DNA of 64,000 nucleotides from Thiocapsa sp. (lineage in GTDB: Bacteria > Pseudomonadota > Gammaproteobacteria > Chromatiales > Chromatiaceae), in assembly GCF_022340925.1 (NCBI RefSeq), contig NZ_JAJDNA010000039.1, positions 32,327 through 96,326 on the forward strand, read 5' to 3'. The position numbers were made by a program, and so were the translations under genes. A model generated the notes under the pieces. That model made no database searches and was not told where the DNA came from. It saw only the letters and a program-made list of their open reading frames with translations. Positions 46,816 through 57,119 of the stretch are shown here, one piece after another (positions within the stretch are counted from its first letter, which is position 1; the number at the start of each line of letters is the position of its first letter).

Positions 46816-47784
46816 GTGATGATGGCGAACCAGAATGTAACGCTGTTGGCGGCTGTGGCCGGACTGGGCATGGCTGCACTGGCCCAGGCATATGACCTCC
46901 CGGCGGTGAATCTCGGCTCGACCAGCTTTCTCGACGGTGCGCCGCCCGCCGGGCCGGGCTGGTATGTGCAGCAATATCTCCAGCTCTACCGCAATGGTCG
47001 GCTCAAGGATTCGGGCGGCGATGATCTGCGCCTGCCGACCGCCCGCGGTCTCGAGAAGGCAGAGGTCGACGTCAACAGCGGCCTGACCCAGCTCATCTAT
47101 CAGTCCGATCAACCACTCCTGCTCGGCGGTAAGTGGGGCATGAACCTGATTCTGCCCTATGCCAGCTTCGATCTGGACCCAGAGGACAACTTCGCCTTGT
47201 CCGCAAACAGCGGGAATCTGGGCGACCTCCTGATCGGCCCCTACCTGCAATGGGATCCCATCATGGGCCCCAACGGGCCGAGATTCGTGCAGCGGGTCGA
47301 ATTCCAGTTGATCTTCCCCACCGGGGCCTATGACTCGGACCGGGCACTCAACGTCGGCAGCAACGTGTTTTCGTTCAATCCATACTGGGCCGCGACGGTC
47401 TTTCTGACGCCCAAATGGACCGCCTCCTGGCGCCTGCATTATCTCTGGAACGCCGAGAACGAAGATCCCTTCAAGCCGCTCGGTGCCGAGGACGCGCAGG
47501 CCGGCCAGGCGATCCATCTCAATTTCGCGAGCGCCTACGAGGTGCTGCCGAATCGGCTACGCCTCGGTGTCAATGGCTATTACCTGAAGCAGATCACCGA
47601 GAGCAAGGTCAACGGACGGGACGTTCGCGACAGCGAGGAGCAGGTCCTCGGCATCGGTCCGGGCCTGGTTTACCACTTCTCGAAGGACAACCATCTCTTC
47701 GCCAATGCCTATTGGGAGACCAATGTGGAGAACCGGCCGGAGGGGACGCGATTCAATCTGAGGTTCGTGCATCATTTCAATTGA
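46816..47784 (+). CDS. Outer-membrane transporter, phenol_MetA_deg/SphA type
   Basis: Predicted outer-membrane beta barrel of 322 residues with a signal peptide ending ALAQA. The mature part has many alternating strands and ends VHHFN with an aromatic near the end. The pattern [20 protein letters not shown], then [10 protein letters not shown] and IGPYLQWDP, matches the family named for the MetA pathway of phenol degradation. Those proteins probably take up hydrophobic compounds; the substrate here is unknown. The first of two adjacent ATG codons is used. Confidence 0.8.
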   Translation: MMMANQNVTLLAAVAGLGMAALAQAYDLPAVNLGSTSFLDGAPPAGPGWYVQQYLQLYRNGRLKDSGGDDLRLPTARGLEKAEVDVNSGLTQLIYQSDQPLLLGGKWGMNLILPYASFDLDPEDNFALSANSGNLGDLLIGPYLQWDPIMGPNGPRFVQRVEFQLIFPTGAYDSDRALNVGSNVFSFNPYWAATVFLTPKWTASWRLHYLWNAENEDPFKPLGAEDAQAGQAIHLNFASAYEVLPNRLRLGVNGYYLKQITESKVNGRDVRDSEEQVLGIGPGLVYHFSKDNHLFANAYWETNVENRPEGTRFNLRFVHHFN

Positions 47785-47935
47785 TGTCCGGCACGAAACG
47801 GGCGACGTCCGGCGCGAACGATATCAGCCGCGGCCAAGGCATAGAGTTGGCCGTGGTCGAGCGCGAATGGATCGGAATCCTGTGCCTGTTGTTGGTGGGC
47901 GTGCGTGGGGGCATGGTCTTCCAGTCTTCCGGGGA

Positions 47936-48874
47936 TCAGTTCTCGGCGATACGCCGCCCGTCGGCGAGCCAGGTCCGCAGTCGGTTCGAGTCGCCCACCG
48001 GGGTCAGCTTGCCAACCGCATCGAGCAGCACGACATAGAGACGCCGACCGCCGATGCGAGTCTGCATGACCAGGCAGTGGCCGGATTCGTTGATGAAGCC
48101 GGTCTTGCTCAGCTCGACGTGCCAGTTGGGGTTTCTGACCAACGGGTTGGTGTTGCGGTACTCTAGCGGACCGGCACCGGCGAACGGATAGACCGAGAGC
48201 TCGCCCCGCGTCGTGGCCTCGCGGATGAGGCGGTACTCGGCCGCGGCGCGGATCATCTTGACCAGGTCCTCCGCGGTGGAGCGGTTGCGATTATCCAGTC
48301 CGGTGGCGTCGGCGAACCAGGTGTCGGACATGCCGAGCGTCTGCGCCTTGCGGTTCATGGCGTCGACGAAACGTGGGGTGCCGCCGGGGAATGTGGTGCG
48401 GGCGAGCGCAGCGGCCGCGCGATTGTCGGACGACATGAGTGCGACCGTCAGCATCTCGCGGCGCGAGAGGGTCGCCTCGCCGATCCGCAACCGTGAGCGG
48501 CTGTTGCGCACGCGATCGCGATCCTGGTCGACGATGGTGATCGCCGTATTCATCGCCGCGCCCGCGTCCAGGACGACCATCGCCGTCATCAGCTTGGTGA
48601 TGGAGGCGATGGGTTTGACCTGGTAGGTGTTCTTACCATAGAGGCGCTGACCCTTGTCGTCGATGATCAGTGCACTGGCCGAACGAATCTGCAGAATCGG
48701 GTCGGCGTCGCCGGATGCTGCGCTGCCACCGTGTTGGGCCGCCGCCGAGGTGTCTCCGGCGAGCAAGAGACCCATGATCAACAGGACTGACGCGAATGCA
48801 GCGCCCTGGCCTCTCACCAGGGTCGCTGGCTGGGCGGGCGGCAGGACTTGCAAGGATGACGGCAACGAAGGCAT
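47936..48874 (-). CDS. pbpG: D-alanyl-D-alanine endopeptidase (PBP7-like)
   Basis: Low-molecular-weight penicillin-binding protein that cleaves D-Ala-mDAP cross-links in the periplasm. The 312-residue protein has a hydrophobic N-terminal segment (about 24-45), the catalytic SxxK at Ser91-Lys94 (ASITKLM), SSDN as the second motif, and KTG in LSKTGFINESG. A helper Lys/Arg-rich strand follows. The fit to PBP7 rather than a carboxypeptidase rests on length and lack of a C-terminal anchor. It diverges from the GTPase gene. Confidence 0.88.
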   Translation of the reverse strand: MPSLPSSLQVLPPAQPATLVRGQGAAFASVLLIMGLLLAGDTSAAAQHGGSAASGDADPILQIRSASALIIDDKGQRLYGKNTYQVKPIASITKLMTAMVVLDAGAAMNTAITIVDQDRDRVRNSRSRLRIGEATLSRREMLTVALMSSDNRAAAALARTTFPGGTPRFVDAMNRKAQTLGMSDTWFADATGLDNRNRSTAEDLVKMIRAAAEYRLIREATTRGELSVYPFAGAGPLEYRNTNPLVRNPNWHVELSKTGFINESGHCLVMQTRIGGRRLYVVLLDAVGKLTPVGDSNRLRTWLADGRRIAEN

Positions 48875-49072
48875 GACAGCGGCTTCTCGATGATGATGGA
48901 TCGGGGGTGCGTGCAGCGGGCGATTGGAGGGTTGGCCGGCTGTGTCCGCGGATTATCGCACAGGCGACAGCGATCGTTGGGGTCCGCTCAGATTGAGGGT
49001 GGCGGTTGCCTGGGGTTGGCTCAGGGTCGATTCCGGGGATGAAGCTTTGCCGGTGGGTCGCGGCAGTGGCCG

Positions 49073-50329
49073 ATGACGACACTCAGACGAGACAAGACGA
49101 TGGGCGCTCGCCGCTGGACTGACTGGTCGGACCGCTGGCGCGGATTACGCGACGTCCTGCTCGAGCCGAAGATCGACGAGGGGACGCTCGCCGAGGCGTT
49201 GCGGGCGGCCCGCGCGAGACACCCGTTACCGGTTGTCTGGATGATCGGTAAGACACAGTCCGGTAAGACCTCCATCATCCGCGCGCTGACCGGGAGCCCT
49301 CGGGCAGAGATCGGCAATGGTTTCCAGCCCTGCACGGCGACGACGCGTCTCTACGACTTTCCGACCGAGGCCCCCCTGGTTCGCTTTCTCGACACTCGGG
49401 GACTCGGCGAGGTCGCCTACGACCCGGATCCGGACATCAGGTATTGCGAGTCGCAGGCGCACCTCCTGCTGGCCGTGATGAAGACGACGGATATTCGTCA
49501 GGAGCAGGTGCTCGAGGTCTTGCGCGAGGTCCGCCGGCGGCACCCTGAGTGGCCGCTGGTGATCGCCCAGACCGGACTCCATGAGGCCTATCCCCCGGAA
49601 GGCGAGCATCCCCTGCCTTACCCGTTCGATCAGGAGCCTTGGCCTGCATCGGTGCCTCCTGACCTCATCCGTGCGCTGCGAGCCCAGCGAGACCGCGCGG
49701 GCAAGCTGCCGGGAGAGGTTCCCGAGCGCTGGGTCCCGGTCGATCTCACCGCGCCCGAGGATGGATACGATCCGCCGGATTACGGTCTGGAGGCACTGTG
49801 GCGTGCGATCGATGCCGTTTCCGCGATCCGTCTTCATGCGTTGCTCTTCAGCGATGCCGGTGTCCGTGACGCCTATGAGCGGTCCGCGCATCCCCATATC
49901 CTCGGCTATGCCCTCGCGGCGGCGGGCGTAGGCGCCTTGCCGGTGGTCGATCTGGTGGGCGTGCCGGCGATCCAGGCCAAGATGCTCCATAGCCTTGCCG
50001 CGCTCTATGGCCAGGAATGGGATCGCCGCGCCATTCTCGAGTTTCTGGGCCTGTTGGGCACCGGGATCGGCGCCGGCTATGCCGCGCGCAGCGCGGGCAG
50101 GGGGCTCGTCAAGCTGATCCCGGTCTGGGGTCAGACGGTCGGCGCCCTCTGGGGCGCCACCGCGAGCGGGGCCACCACCTATGCGCTCGGCAAGGCCGCC
50201 GGCTTTCATCTCACGCGCCGCAGGCGCGGACTGCCGGCCGATGCTGAGGCCCTGCGCCGTGCCTTTGCCGACGAGCTTGATCGGGGCACGGCGCTGCTGA
50301 AGGACCTCGTCAGGTCCGACCGATCATGA
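49073..50329 (+). CDS. GTPase with C-terminal DUF697-like (YcjF-type) domain
   Basis: Protein of 418 residues with a GTP-binding P-loop at 59-67 (GKTQSGKTS), a Thr-rich switch I (PCTATTRLYDF), and a G3 motif at 107-110 (DTRG). The expected N/TKxD is replaced by QTGLHEAY near residue 167, so base recognition is non-standard. A hydrophobic C-terminal domain (about 275-390, with LGLLGTGIGAGYAARSAG) resembles DUF697/YcjF. ATG 49073 is used; ATG 49100 is an alternative. It overlaps the next GTPase gene by four bases. Function unknown. Confidence 0.8.
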   Translation: MTTLRRDKTMGARRWTDWSDRWRGLRDVLLEPKIDEGTLAEALRAARARHPLPVVWMIGKTQSGKTSIIRALTGSPRAEIGNGFQPCTATTRLYDFPTEAPLVRFLDTRGLGEVAYDPDPDIRYCESQAHLLLAVMKTTDIRQEQVLEVLREVRRRHPEWPLVIAQTGLHEAYPPEGEHPLPYPFDQEPWPASVPPDLIRALRAQRDRAGKLPGEVPERWVPVDLTAPEDGYDPPDYGLEALWRAIDAVSAIRLHALLFSDAGVRDAYERSAHPHILGYALAAAGVGALPVVDLVGVPAIQAKMLHSLAALYGQEWDRRAILEFLGLLGTGIGAGYAARSAGRGLVKLIPVWGQTVGALWGATASGATTYALGKAAGFHLTRRRRGLPADAEALRRAFADELDRGTALLKDLVRSDRS

Positions 50330-51870
50330 AGGCGCTTCTGACCCGCATCGATCGCGTGCGTCTGGCCGCCCTGTCGCTGTGGGCGGTCCCGGTCGCGGCC
50401 CTCGTGCCTTTGGGGCTCCTCTGGCTATGGGAGGCGCATGCGCTGCGGCTCTGGCTGGTCGCGCTTCTGGTGCTCAGCGCAGCCGGCTACGGTCTGCAAT
50501 TCTGGCTGCATCGGCGCGAACGCAGGTGGCTGCTGGCGGTGGAGACCGCGGCCAACCCGGAATGGCCGCCCGAGGCCGACGAAGCCTGGGTCTTGGTCGA
50601 AGACCTCGCGGCGAAGGTCAAGCCGGAGGACTGGCCGATCGGCGAGGGGACGCGGCTCGGTCTGCTGGGCCAGCAGACGCTGGAGCGCGTCGCCCGGCAC
50701 TATCATCCCGAGGTCGAGCAGCCTCTTTTGGAGCTGACCGTCCCGCATGCGCTCCTGATCATCGAGCGGGCGAGCCGCGATCTGCGCGACACCATTGCGG
50801 AGAACATTCCCTTCAGCCATCGGTTGACGGTGGGCTCGCTGGTCCGCGCCTATCGCTGGAAGCCCTTCGCGGATCGTCTGCTCGGAATCTATCGCGCCGG
50901 GCAGTGGGTCATCAACCCGGCACACGCGCTCCTCAGCGAGGCATGGATCCACCTGCGGGGCCGTGGCTACGCCATGGCCCAAGAGGAGATCCATCGCTGG
51001 CTGCTGCAGGAGTATGTGCGCAAGGTGGGCGCCTACGCCATCGAGCTGTACAGCGGCCGGCTGCTGCTGGCGGACGAACGGCCCGACGTGCGACTGACGC
51101 CCGCCTCCCGGCGCGACCTGCGCGACGCCGACGCGGGGCCGGCCGGCGAGCCCTTGCGGATCCTGGTCCTGGGCCGCTCCAACGCTGGCAAATCGAGCCT
51201 GATCAACAGCCTGTTCGGTCAGCTTCGAGTCGCGACCGATCTGCTGCCGGATACCACACGCCGTTTGACACCTTACCGGTTGGAGCGCGAGGGCCTCGAC
51301 ATCGCACTTGTCTTCGACACCCCGGGATCGGAGACACTGGACGATCAGACGTTGCGCTCCGCGGCCGCGAACGCCGACATGATCCTCTGGGTCAGCGCGG
51401 CACATCGTCCGGATCGGCAGGCCGATCGCGAAGTCCTGGATTCCTTGCGGGCGACCCTGCGAGATCAGCCGAGCCGACATCCACCCCCGCTCTTGGTGGT
51501 GCTCACCCATATCGATCGGCTGCGGCCGGTGCGCGAATGGCTGCCACCCTATGACCTGGCTGAGCCCGAGAGCCTGAAGGCCGAGAGCATCCTGGCCGCG
51601 GTGGAGGTGGTTGCGGCCGATCTCGCGACCCCGATCGAGAGTGTGATCCCGGTCTGTCTTGCCGCGGGGCGGATCTACAATGTCGAGGATGTCCTGTGGT
51701 CCGCCATCCTGGACCGCCTCGACGCCGCGCAGCGCGCACGCCTGTTGCGCTGCCAGGACGCGCGCAGACGCGAGGAGAATTGGTCGCTGGTGCGGCGGCA
51801 GCTGGCCAACGCCGGCCGCTTCCTGGTGGCCCTTCCCGAACGGGGCGGCCCCGGGCGCACTCGTCGATAG
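50326..51870 (+). CDS. Membrane-anchored Era-like GTPase of unknown function
   Basis: Protein of 514 residues with two N-terminal membrane helices (about 13-35 and 40-58), a conserved helical middle of unknown type (about 65-270), and a C-terminal Era/EngA-type GTPase domain. The P-loop is at 283-290 (GRSNAGKS), G3 at 331-334 (DTPG), and G4 is LTHID at 393-397. The gene starts inside the upstream GTPase stop (ATGA), so the two are co-translated and probably act together. The membrane anchor suggests a role at the inner membrane, but no family name is certain. Confidence 0.8.
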   Translation: MKALLTRIDRVRLAALSLWAVPVAALVPLGLLWLWEAHALRLWLVALLVLSAAGYGLQFWLHRRERRWLLAVETAANPEWPPEADEAWVLVEDLAAKVKPEDWPIGEGTRLGLLGQQTLERVARHYHPEVEQPLLELTVPHALLIIERASRDLRDTIAENIPFSHRLTVGSLVRAYRWKPFADRLLGIYRAGQWVINPAHALLSEAWIHLRGRGYAMAQEEIHRWLLQEYVRKVGAYAIELYSGRLLLADERPDVRLTPASRRDLRDADAGPAGEPLRILVLGRSNAGKSSLINSLFGQLRVATDLLPDTTRRLTPYRLEREGLDIALVFDTPGSETLDDQTLRSAAANADMILWVSAAHRPDRQADREVLDSLRATLRDQPSRHPPPLLVVLTHIDRLRPVREWLPPYDLAEPESLKAESILAAVEVVAADLATPIESVIPVCLAAGRIYNVEDVLWSAILDRLDAAQRARLLRCQDARRREENWSLVRRQLANAGRFLVALPERGGPGRTRR

Positions 51871-51918
51871 CCGCATGGCGGCGCATGGGGACAGGGACGT
51901 CGCGCGGACCAACTCCGA

Positions 51919-54900
51919 TCACACTCGGTCGAAGAGCACACGCGTGGCCCCGGCGCGGCCGCTGAACACGGCGATGTCCGTGCGGATCAGCCGCCAGCAG
52001 GGCTCACCGAGATCGTCTTTCGGGCCACTGATCTCGACCTTCAGGGTCAGGTTCGGCTCGATCAGACAGACACAGAGGCGCAGCTCGATTGGTCGCATGT
52101 CCGGGGTGCGGCGGCCGTAAAGCTCCAAGGTGAGATCGAATGAGCCGCTGGACAATCGGGGCCGCTGCGTCTCGACCCGGACCAGACCGCATTGCGGGTC
52201 GGCGCAGCGGCGACGCAGCGCATAGCTGAGCTCCCGGTCACAGAAGACGCAGAGCGCGCGATCGACCTCTGCCAGCCGGCGTTGCGCCTCCCGAAGCCTT
52301 TGAGGGTCGGGTCTTTCGTCGCGGATCTCCTTGCGCAGCACCCGTCGGAGGCGATCGAATGCCTTTGGCAGGGTTCCGCTGTGAAAGCCGCGGCGAAGCA
52401 TCCCGCGCATGGTTTCACCATGGCTGCCGATCACTGCCGGCTCGATCGGGGTGCTCGGCAGGTCGGCCCGCCGCACCGCTTGGACCGGTCCCGCGGTCCC
52501 CGCGACGGGGCGCGCCTCGGCATGGTTCGCGGCATAGATCTTCCAGTTCTCTTTGAGCTCCCAGACCAGAAAACCGGCAAGCCCCGGAGCCAGGAGGATG
52601 GTGACTGTCACGAAGGGGTACGCGATCAGCTTCGGCAGGACCGGATCGGTGAGCGCGACCAGCAGCCCCGTGAGCGCCGGGAGGAAAGGCAACATCAGCT
52701 TGTGGGCGATGGTGACCAAGGGAAAGTGCTTGATCGGATTGACCTGGGGCTCAACCAGGACGGTCACGTAGAACTGGATGACGGATTCCATGACCTTCCA
52801 CACCGGCAGGAACAGCGATTTCAGCACAAGCTGCAGGCGCGATTCCCCCAGGTGGTGACTGAGCAGCTCCTCGATCCGATGCAGAGCCTGGTCGAATCGG
52901 CGGGTGACTTCCTTGAAGAAGTGGAGCAGCTCCTTGACGACGCCGATCACCAGGGTCTGGTTCACGCGCCCAAGGAACTGACCGGTTGCGCTTGCCGCAT
53001 TGTCCAGCATCCGACGGCCGGCCGGGGTGTTGCGGGCGAGGGTGCCGAGCGCGAATGCCAGCACGAACAACGACCACCCCAGCTCGACGTCCAACCCGTC
53101 GATCAAGAGACCGATGCCGAGGAACGGCAGGATGAGGAGGATCCCGACGAACAGGGGTTTGACGAGATTGCGATCCAGACCGCGCATGAGGCTCGTCGCG
53201 AGGAGGCTTGCGACCGGCCCCCAGCGGACCAGCCTGCGCAGCCCGTCGAACAACAGCAAACGCAGTGTCCACCAGCTGCCCCGCAAGATCGCCTGTGCCC
53301 ATTGGCGCCCGACCCGCGTGTAGGCGATCCCGTTGATCAGCATCCCCAGGACCAATACCGCCCACCAGGTCGTCAGATGAATGGCTGTCCCTGCCGAGGT
53401 GGCGAGACCAACCAACAGGTCGAGCGTCTTGAGAGCCAGGAAAGCCAAACCGAGCGGGACGACCAGATGGCGCAGGATCAAGCGGCCGCGCGGCGTGCCG
53501 AACAAGGGGGCGCCGAGCTGCTGCAATCCCTTGATATAGAGCTCGCCGGGTTTGTAGACCCCGGGCAAGGCCCTGGCCGCGGCGCGGTCGAACCGCGCCA
53601 GGCGGTCGCCTCGAAGGATCTCCTCGATGCTGGGGTCGGGGAGTCGAAGGATGTTGCGGGCGACGATGTCGCGGACATCGGTGAACTTGAGATGCCGCCG
53701 ACGCTGGATCACGTCCAGCAACTCCTCCCGCATCTTGTGGGCGGCCACCTCTTCACGATGGTTGGTTGCGGCGAAGCCGGCCTCCTCGAGTGCCGACCGC
53801 AGGTGCGGTCTGAGCTCGGTTGCGAGCCTTTCGGTGAGACGATCGGAGAGCTCCTGCAAGGGGACCGAGAAACGCTCCAGATCGTCGATCGACCAGCCCA
53901 ACAGCTCCAGTCGGCTGGTTGCCCCGTCGAGTGCGCGCAGCGCCTTGAGCTGTGCCTGGAAAGGCAGGATCCGGCGGAGCTGGACCTTGCCGGCGCTCGC
54001 CAGCCATCTTACTGGGCGCAGCTCGTAGTAGGTCGTGCGGCTTTCCAGCAGCACCCGTTCCAGATCGCGCAGGAGTGTCTGGGCCGCGCGAGCCGAGCCG
54101 GAGCTGACCACATCCTCGCCCAGGCGCCGGACGAGTGTCCGAAGCTCGCCTGTCGTGCGCGGGCTCAGCTTCCATTTGGCGGCGATCAGATCGGTGAGGG
54201 CCTCCTCGGCAGCGACCGCTCGGTGTGCGAGGGTCTGCTCGAGCGTGCCGGACTCGCGGATGCAGGGCTCGCCGATGCGGCGGAGGCGCCGCTGCGCCAA
54301 GGCCAGAAAGACGAGGGCGGACGCGTAGCGGTCGCCGAGCTCGTTGCGCTGGGCGGTCCGGACGGCATGACCGAAGAGCATCAAATGCAGCTCCGAACCG
54401 ATCCCCGGCGGCCCCGAGTCAGCGCGACGCTGCCGCCGGACAGCCGGAACGGCGAGCAGCCAATCGAAAACGGGACCGGCCAGTGACAGGGTCGCGTCAC
54501 GCGCGCGAGCCCGCCAGTCCTGACGAGACAGGAGTGAGGCGCGCTGCAGTACCCGGAGACAACGTGCCTCGACATCGGGGGCTGGCCGGCCTGTCGCCTC
54601 CGCCATGCGGATGTTGGAGGCCGGCTCGGTCGGGCCCCGATGCAACACTCTTGCAGCTCCCTCGGTCTGCGCGTCCGCTTGCCGGGTGTGGAGGCCGGCG
54701 CGGACATACCCGAAATCGGGATCGGAATCGCCGTAGGGGAGACCCGAGGGGAGGAGGGGAAGGTATGCCGGCGCGCCGCAGCGGTGGTCCGGGCGCGTCC
54801 TCTCCAAGAGTTGGGGCAGCCGACCTCCCTGGAGCGAGGGCGGGAGGTCGAGCCCGCTGTCGATGAGCCAGAGATCCAGTGCCCGCCAATCGCGTATCGT

Positions 54901-55497
54901 CGGGAAGAAGAAGCCGCGTGCACCCGGTGAGAAATAGCGCAGACGGGTGACCAACGCGACGAAGCTGCGGCAGACAAACGCGTCGCCGATCCCTGCGGGG
55001 ATGACCTTGTCTCGGGTCAGGAGGTCGCGGACCTCGGCAAAGGCCAGGGCACCGATCTCGCGGGTCAGGCCGACAGGTCCGAAGCGATCGGCGTCGAGGT
55101 TGTCGTCGCGCGCCGTCTGCCATGCCCGGGCGACCTCAGCCTCGAAGCGGCGGGCCCAATAGTCGCGAAGCAGTCGCGTGAACCCGATCTGATCGAGCCG
55201 CTGCTCGGGCGGCATCGGCAACAGGATGACATAGTCGGGCAAATTGAGCCCCTCGATGACCGCCAATGCCTCCGGATTCTCCGATTCCAGACCGGTCAGA
55301 AAGGGGCCGCACGGCATCAGGTAGTAGGTGAGCTCCGGAACGGAGATGTCCTGTGCGGCGGAGGACAGGTGCTCCGTGATGAGCCGGTCCATCGCCCTGG
55401 GATGAAACAGGAAGACGCCCTCGGCGGGCTTGAGCACCCGCGCGCGAAACAGCTTCGCGGTGGTCTCGGCGCTTGCTTGGGGGGTGCGGTCTGACAC
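51919..55497 (-). CDS. Giant membrane protein of unknown family, 1192 residues
   Basis: A GTG start at 55497 gives 1192 residues. Residues 1-670 are mostly soluble and helical (for example ELYIKGLQQLGAPLFG just before the membrane part). Residues about 671-985 contain at least six hydrophobic segments (LLILPFLGIGLLIDGL and others) separated by amphipathic helices. Residues 986-1192 are soluble, with a Cys cluster at 1083, 1086, 1098 and 1103 (CxxC-x11-C-x4-C) and a beta-rich end. I recognise no family. It converges with the GTPase pair 48 nt away. Confidence 0.75.
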   Translation of the reverse strand: MSDRTPQASAETTAKLFRARVLKPAEGVFLFHPRAMDRLITEHLSSAAQDISVPELTYYLMPCGPFLTGLESENPEALAVIEGLNLPDYVILLPMPPEQRLDQIGFTRLLRDYWARRFEAEVARAWQTARDDNLDADRFGPVGLTREIGALAFAEVRDLLTRDKVIPAGIGDAFVCRSFVALVTRLRYFSPGARGFFFPTIRDWRALDLWLIDSGLDLPPSLQGGRLPQLLERTRPDHRCGAPAYLPLLPSGLPYGDSDPDFGYVRAGLHTRQADAQTEGAARVLHRGPTEPASNIRMAEATGRPAPDVEARCLRVLQRASLLSRQDWRARARDATLSLAGPVFDWLLAVPAVRRQRRADSGPPGIGSELHLMLFGHAVRTAQRNELGDRYASALVFLALAQRRLRRIGEPCIRESGTLEQTLAHRAVAAEEALTDLIAAKWKLSPRTTGELRTLVRRLGEDVVSSGSARAAQTLLRDLERVLLESRTTYYELRPVRWLASAGKVQLRRILPFQAQLKALRALDGATSRLELLGWSIDDLERFSVPLQELSDRLTERLATELRPHLRSALEEAGFAATNHREEVAAHKMREELLDVIQRRRHLKFTDVRDIVARNILRLPDPSIEEILRGDRLARFDRAAARALPGVYKPGELYIKGLQQLGAPLFGTPRGRLILRHLVVPLGLAFLALKTLDLLVGLATSAGTAIHLTTWWAVLVLGMLINGIAYTRVGRQWAQAILRGSWWTLRLLLFDGLRRLVRWGPVASLLATSLMRGLDRNLVKPLFVGILLILPFLGIGLLIDGLDVELGWSLFVLAFALGTLARNTPAGRRMLDNAASATGQFLGRVNQTLVIGVVKELLHFFKEVTRRFDQALHRIEELLSHHLGESRLQLVLKSLFLPVWKVMESVIQFYVTVLVEPQVNPIKHFPLVTIAHKLMLPFLPALTGLLVALTDPVLPKLIAYPFVTVTILLAPGLAGFLVWELKENWKIYAANHAEARPVAGTAGPVQAVRRADLPSTPIEPAVIGSHGETMRGMLRRGFHSGTLPKAFDRLRRVLRKEIRDERPDPQRLREAQRRLAEVDRALCVFCDRELSYALRRRCADPQCGLVRVETQRPRLSSGSFDLTLELYGRRTPDMRPIELRLCVCLIEPNLTLKVEISGPKDDLGEPCWRLIRTDIAVFSGRAGATRVLFDRV

Positions 55498-55826
55498 GGG
55501 GATCTGGTGCCTGGGTCGAAGGGTGTCGCGGGGTCGGGCGACAGCGGCTGCTCAACCTAGAAACGTCGGTTGACCGCTTCGCAACGTTTGCAAGTGATTG
55601 GATTGTTGAGCATTCAGCGTCGTGTCCAAGGTCACCCGCTGGGTGAAGGCCGCTCCGGCCCCCGGGGCGCGCCCCGCGCGGCCGCTATCCTAAATCCATT
55701 AGGGATCGAAAGGGAAACGGCGTGGCCAGCCTCGCGGCCACCAACCGCGAGGCGCGACCGCCACCGCTCCGGCGATTTCGGCCCAACCCTGCAGGGCGCG
55801 GTCTGTCGGCGGGATTCGCTGTCTGC
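55498..55826. other. Gap between the giant membrane gene and the symporter
   Basis: A 329-nt gap with no gene on either strand. It contains AACGT repeated in inverted orientation (55561-55565 and 55583-55587) around CGGTTGACCG, and an imperfect palindrome ATCCTAA-atcca-TTAGGGAT (about 55687-55706). The first lies where the promoter of the minus-strand giant gene should be and could be an operator; this is a guess from position. Confidence 0.35.
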
Positions 55827-57119
55827 TCACGCCGTCGATTGCCGTGGGGCATTCTCGAGGATGCCGAGCTCGCCCTCGCTCTTGGCAATGATGACGGCGC
55901 CGCAGGAATCACTGAAGACATTGACGGCCGTCCGCGTCATGTCCAGGAGACGATCGACGGCCAGGATCAGACCGATTCCCTCCAGCGGCAGGCCGACGGC
56001 GGAGAGGATGATCGAGATCGCGACCAGGCTGGCGGCTGGAATGCCGGCGACGCCGATCGAGGTCATCAACGCGAGGGTGACGATCAGAAATTGGGTCGCA
56101 AGGGTCAGCTCGACGCCGTAGGCCTGGGCGATGAACATGACGGCGACGCATTCATAGAGCGCCGTCCCGTCCATATTGACGGTTGCGCCAAGCGGCAGCA
56201 CGAAGCTCGAGGTGCGATTCGAGACCCCGGCGTTCTTCTCTACGCACTCCATGGTGACCGGCAGCGTCGCCGACGAGGAGGCCGTCGAAAAGGCGGTGAG
56301 CAATGCGGCGCTCATGGCCCGGTAGTGGTGGCTCGGCCTCACGCGGCCCAAGAGCAACAGCAGAAGCGGCAAGGTCACGAGGAAATGGATACCGAGCGCG
56401 ATCACCACGGTGAAGAAAAAGAGTGCGAGCGGTCCGAAGGCTTCCACACCCGTATCCGTGACCGTCTTGGCAACCAATGCGAAGACGCCGACGGGCGCGA
56501 ACCGCATCACCAGCTCGGTGATCTTCATCATGATCTCGAAGACACCGTTCCAGAAGTTGAATTGGGTCTCCGCGTAGGTCCCGCTGAGACGGGTCATGAA
56601 AAACCCATAGAGGAGGCTGAAAAAGATCAGTCCCAGCATCTGTCCCGCCGCCGCGGCCGCGACGATGTTGGTGGGGATCATGCGCAGAAAGACCTCGACG
56701 ACGTCGCTCGCGCCCTTGTCTGCAAACTGCGCCTCGAGCTCGCTCTTGCTCGCGGTCAACCCGAAGACCTCTTCGGCTGATCCTTCCACCACACCCGGTT
56801 GGAGCAGGTTGACGACGAGCAGGCCCACGACGATGGCGAGCAGGCTTGTCATCGCGTAATAGCCGATGGTCTTCCCGCCGAGACGCCCCAGGTTGCCCGA
56901 TCCGCCGATTCCGGCGACCCCGACGATGATCGACGAGAAGATCAGGGGTACAATCAACATCTTCAGGGCGTTGAGAAACAGCTCGCCCAAAAAAGCAAAG
57001 ATCGCGTACAAGGTGACCCCGAACAATCCGGTGTCGCGCTCGATCAGCAGCCCAATCGCGATGGCGAGCACGAGCGCAATCAGGATCTGCCAGTGGAGTC
57101 TCAGCTTGAGAGCAGACAT
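55827..57119 (-). CDS. Dicarboxylate/amino acid:cation symporter (DAACS)
   Basis: Inner-membrane secondary transporter of 430 residues with the glutamate-transporter fold. It has the re-entrant-loop motif [20 protein letters not shown] and the cation/substrate site [15 protein letters not shown], both hallmarks of GltP/DctA/SstT relatives. Substrate (glutamate, aspartate, C4-dicarboxylate or serine) cannot be assigned. The N-terminal [18 protein letters not shown] is a typical first helix. The ATG at 57119 is clear. Confidence 0.93.
   Translation of the reverse strand: MSALKLRLHWQILIALVLAIAIGLLIERDTGLFGVTLYAIFAFLGELFLNALKMLIVPLIFSSIIVGVAGIGGSGNLGRLGGKTIGYYAMTSLLAIVVGLLVVNLLQPGVVEGSAEEVFGLTASKSELEAQFADKGASDVVEVFLRMIPTNIVAAAAAGQMLGLIFFSLLYGFFMTRLSGTYAETQFNFWNGVFEIMMKITELVMRFAPVGVFALVAKTVTDTGVEAFGPLALFFFTVVIALGIHFLVTLPLLLLLLGRVRPSHHYRAMSAALLTAFSTASSSATLPVTMECVEKNAGVSNRTSSFVLPLGATVNMDGTALYECVAVMFIAQAYGVELTLATQFLIVTLALMTSIGVAGIPAASLVAISIILSAVGLPLEGIGLILAVDRLLDMTRTAVNVFSDSCGAVIIAKSEGELGILENAPRQSTA

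Noticed and set aside
52192..54486. A 764-codon open frame on the + strand opposite the giant membrane protein
   Set aside because: High GC content lengthens antisense frames. Its protein is Gln/Glu/Arg/Asp-rich with no domain, signal or ribosome-binding site, and the opposite frame has a continuous membrane-protein pattern.
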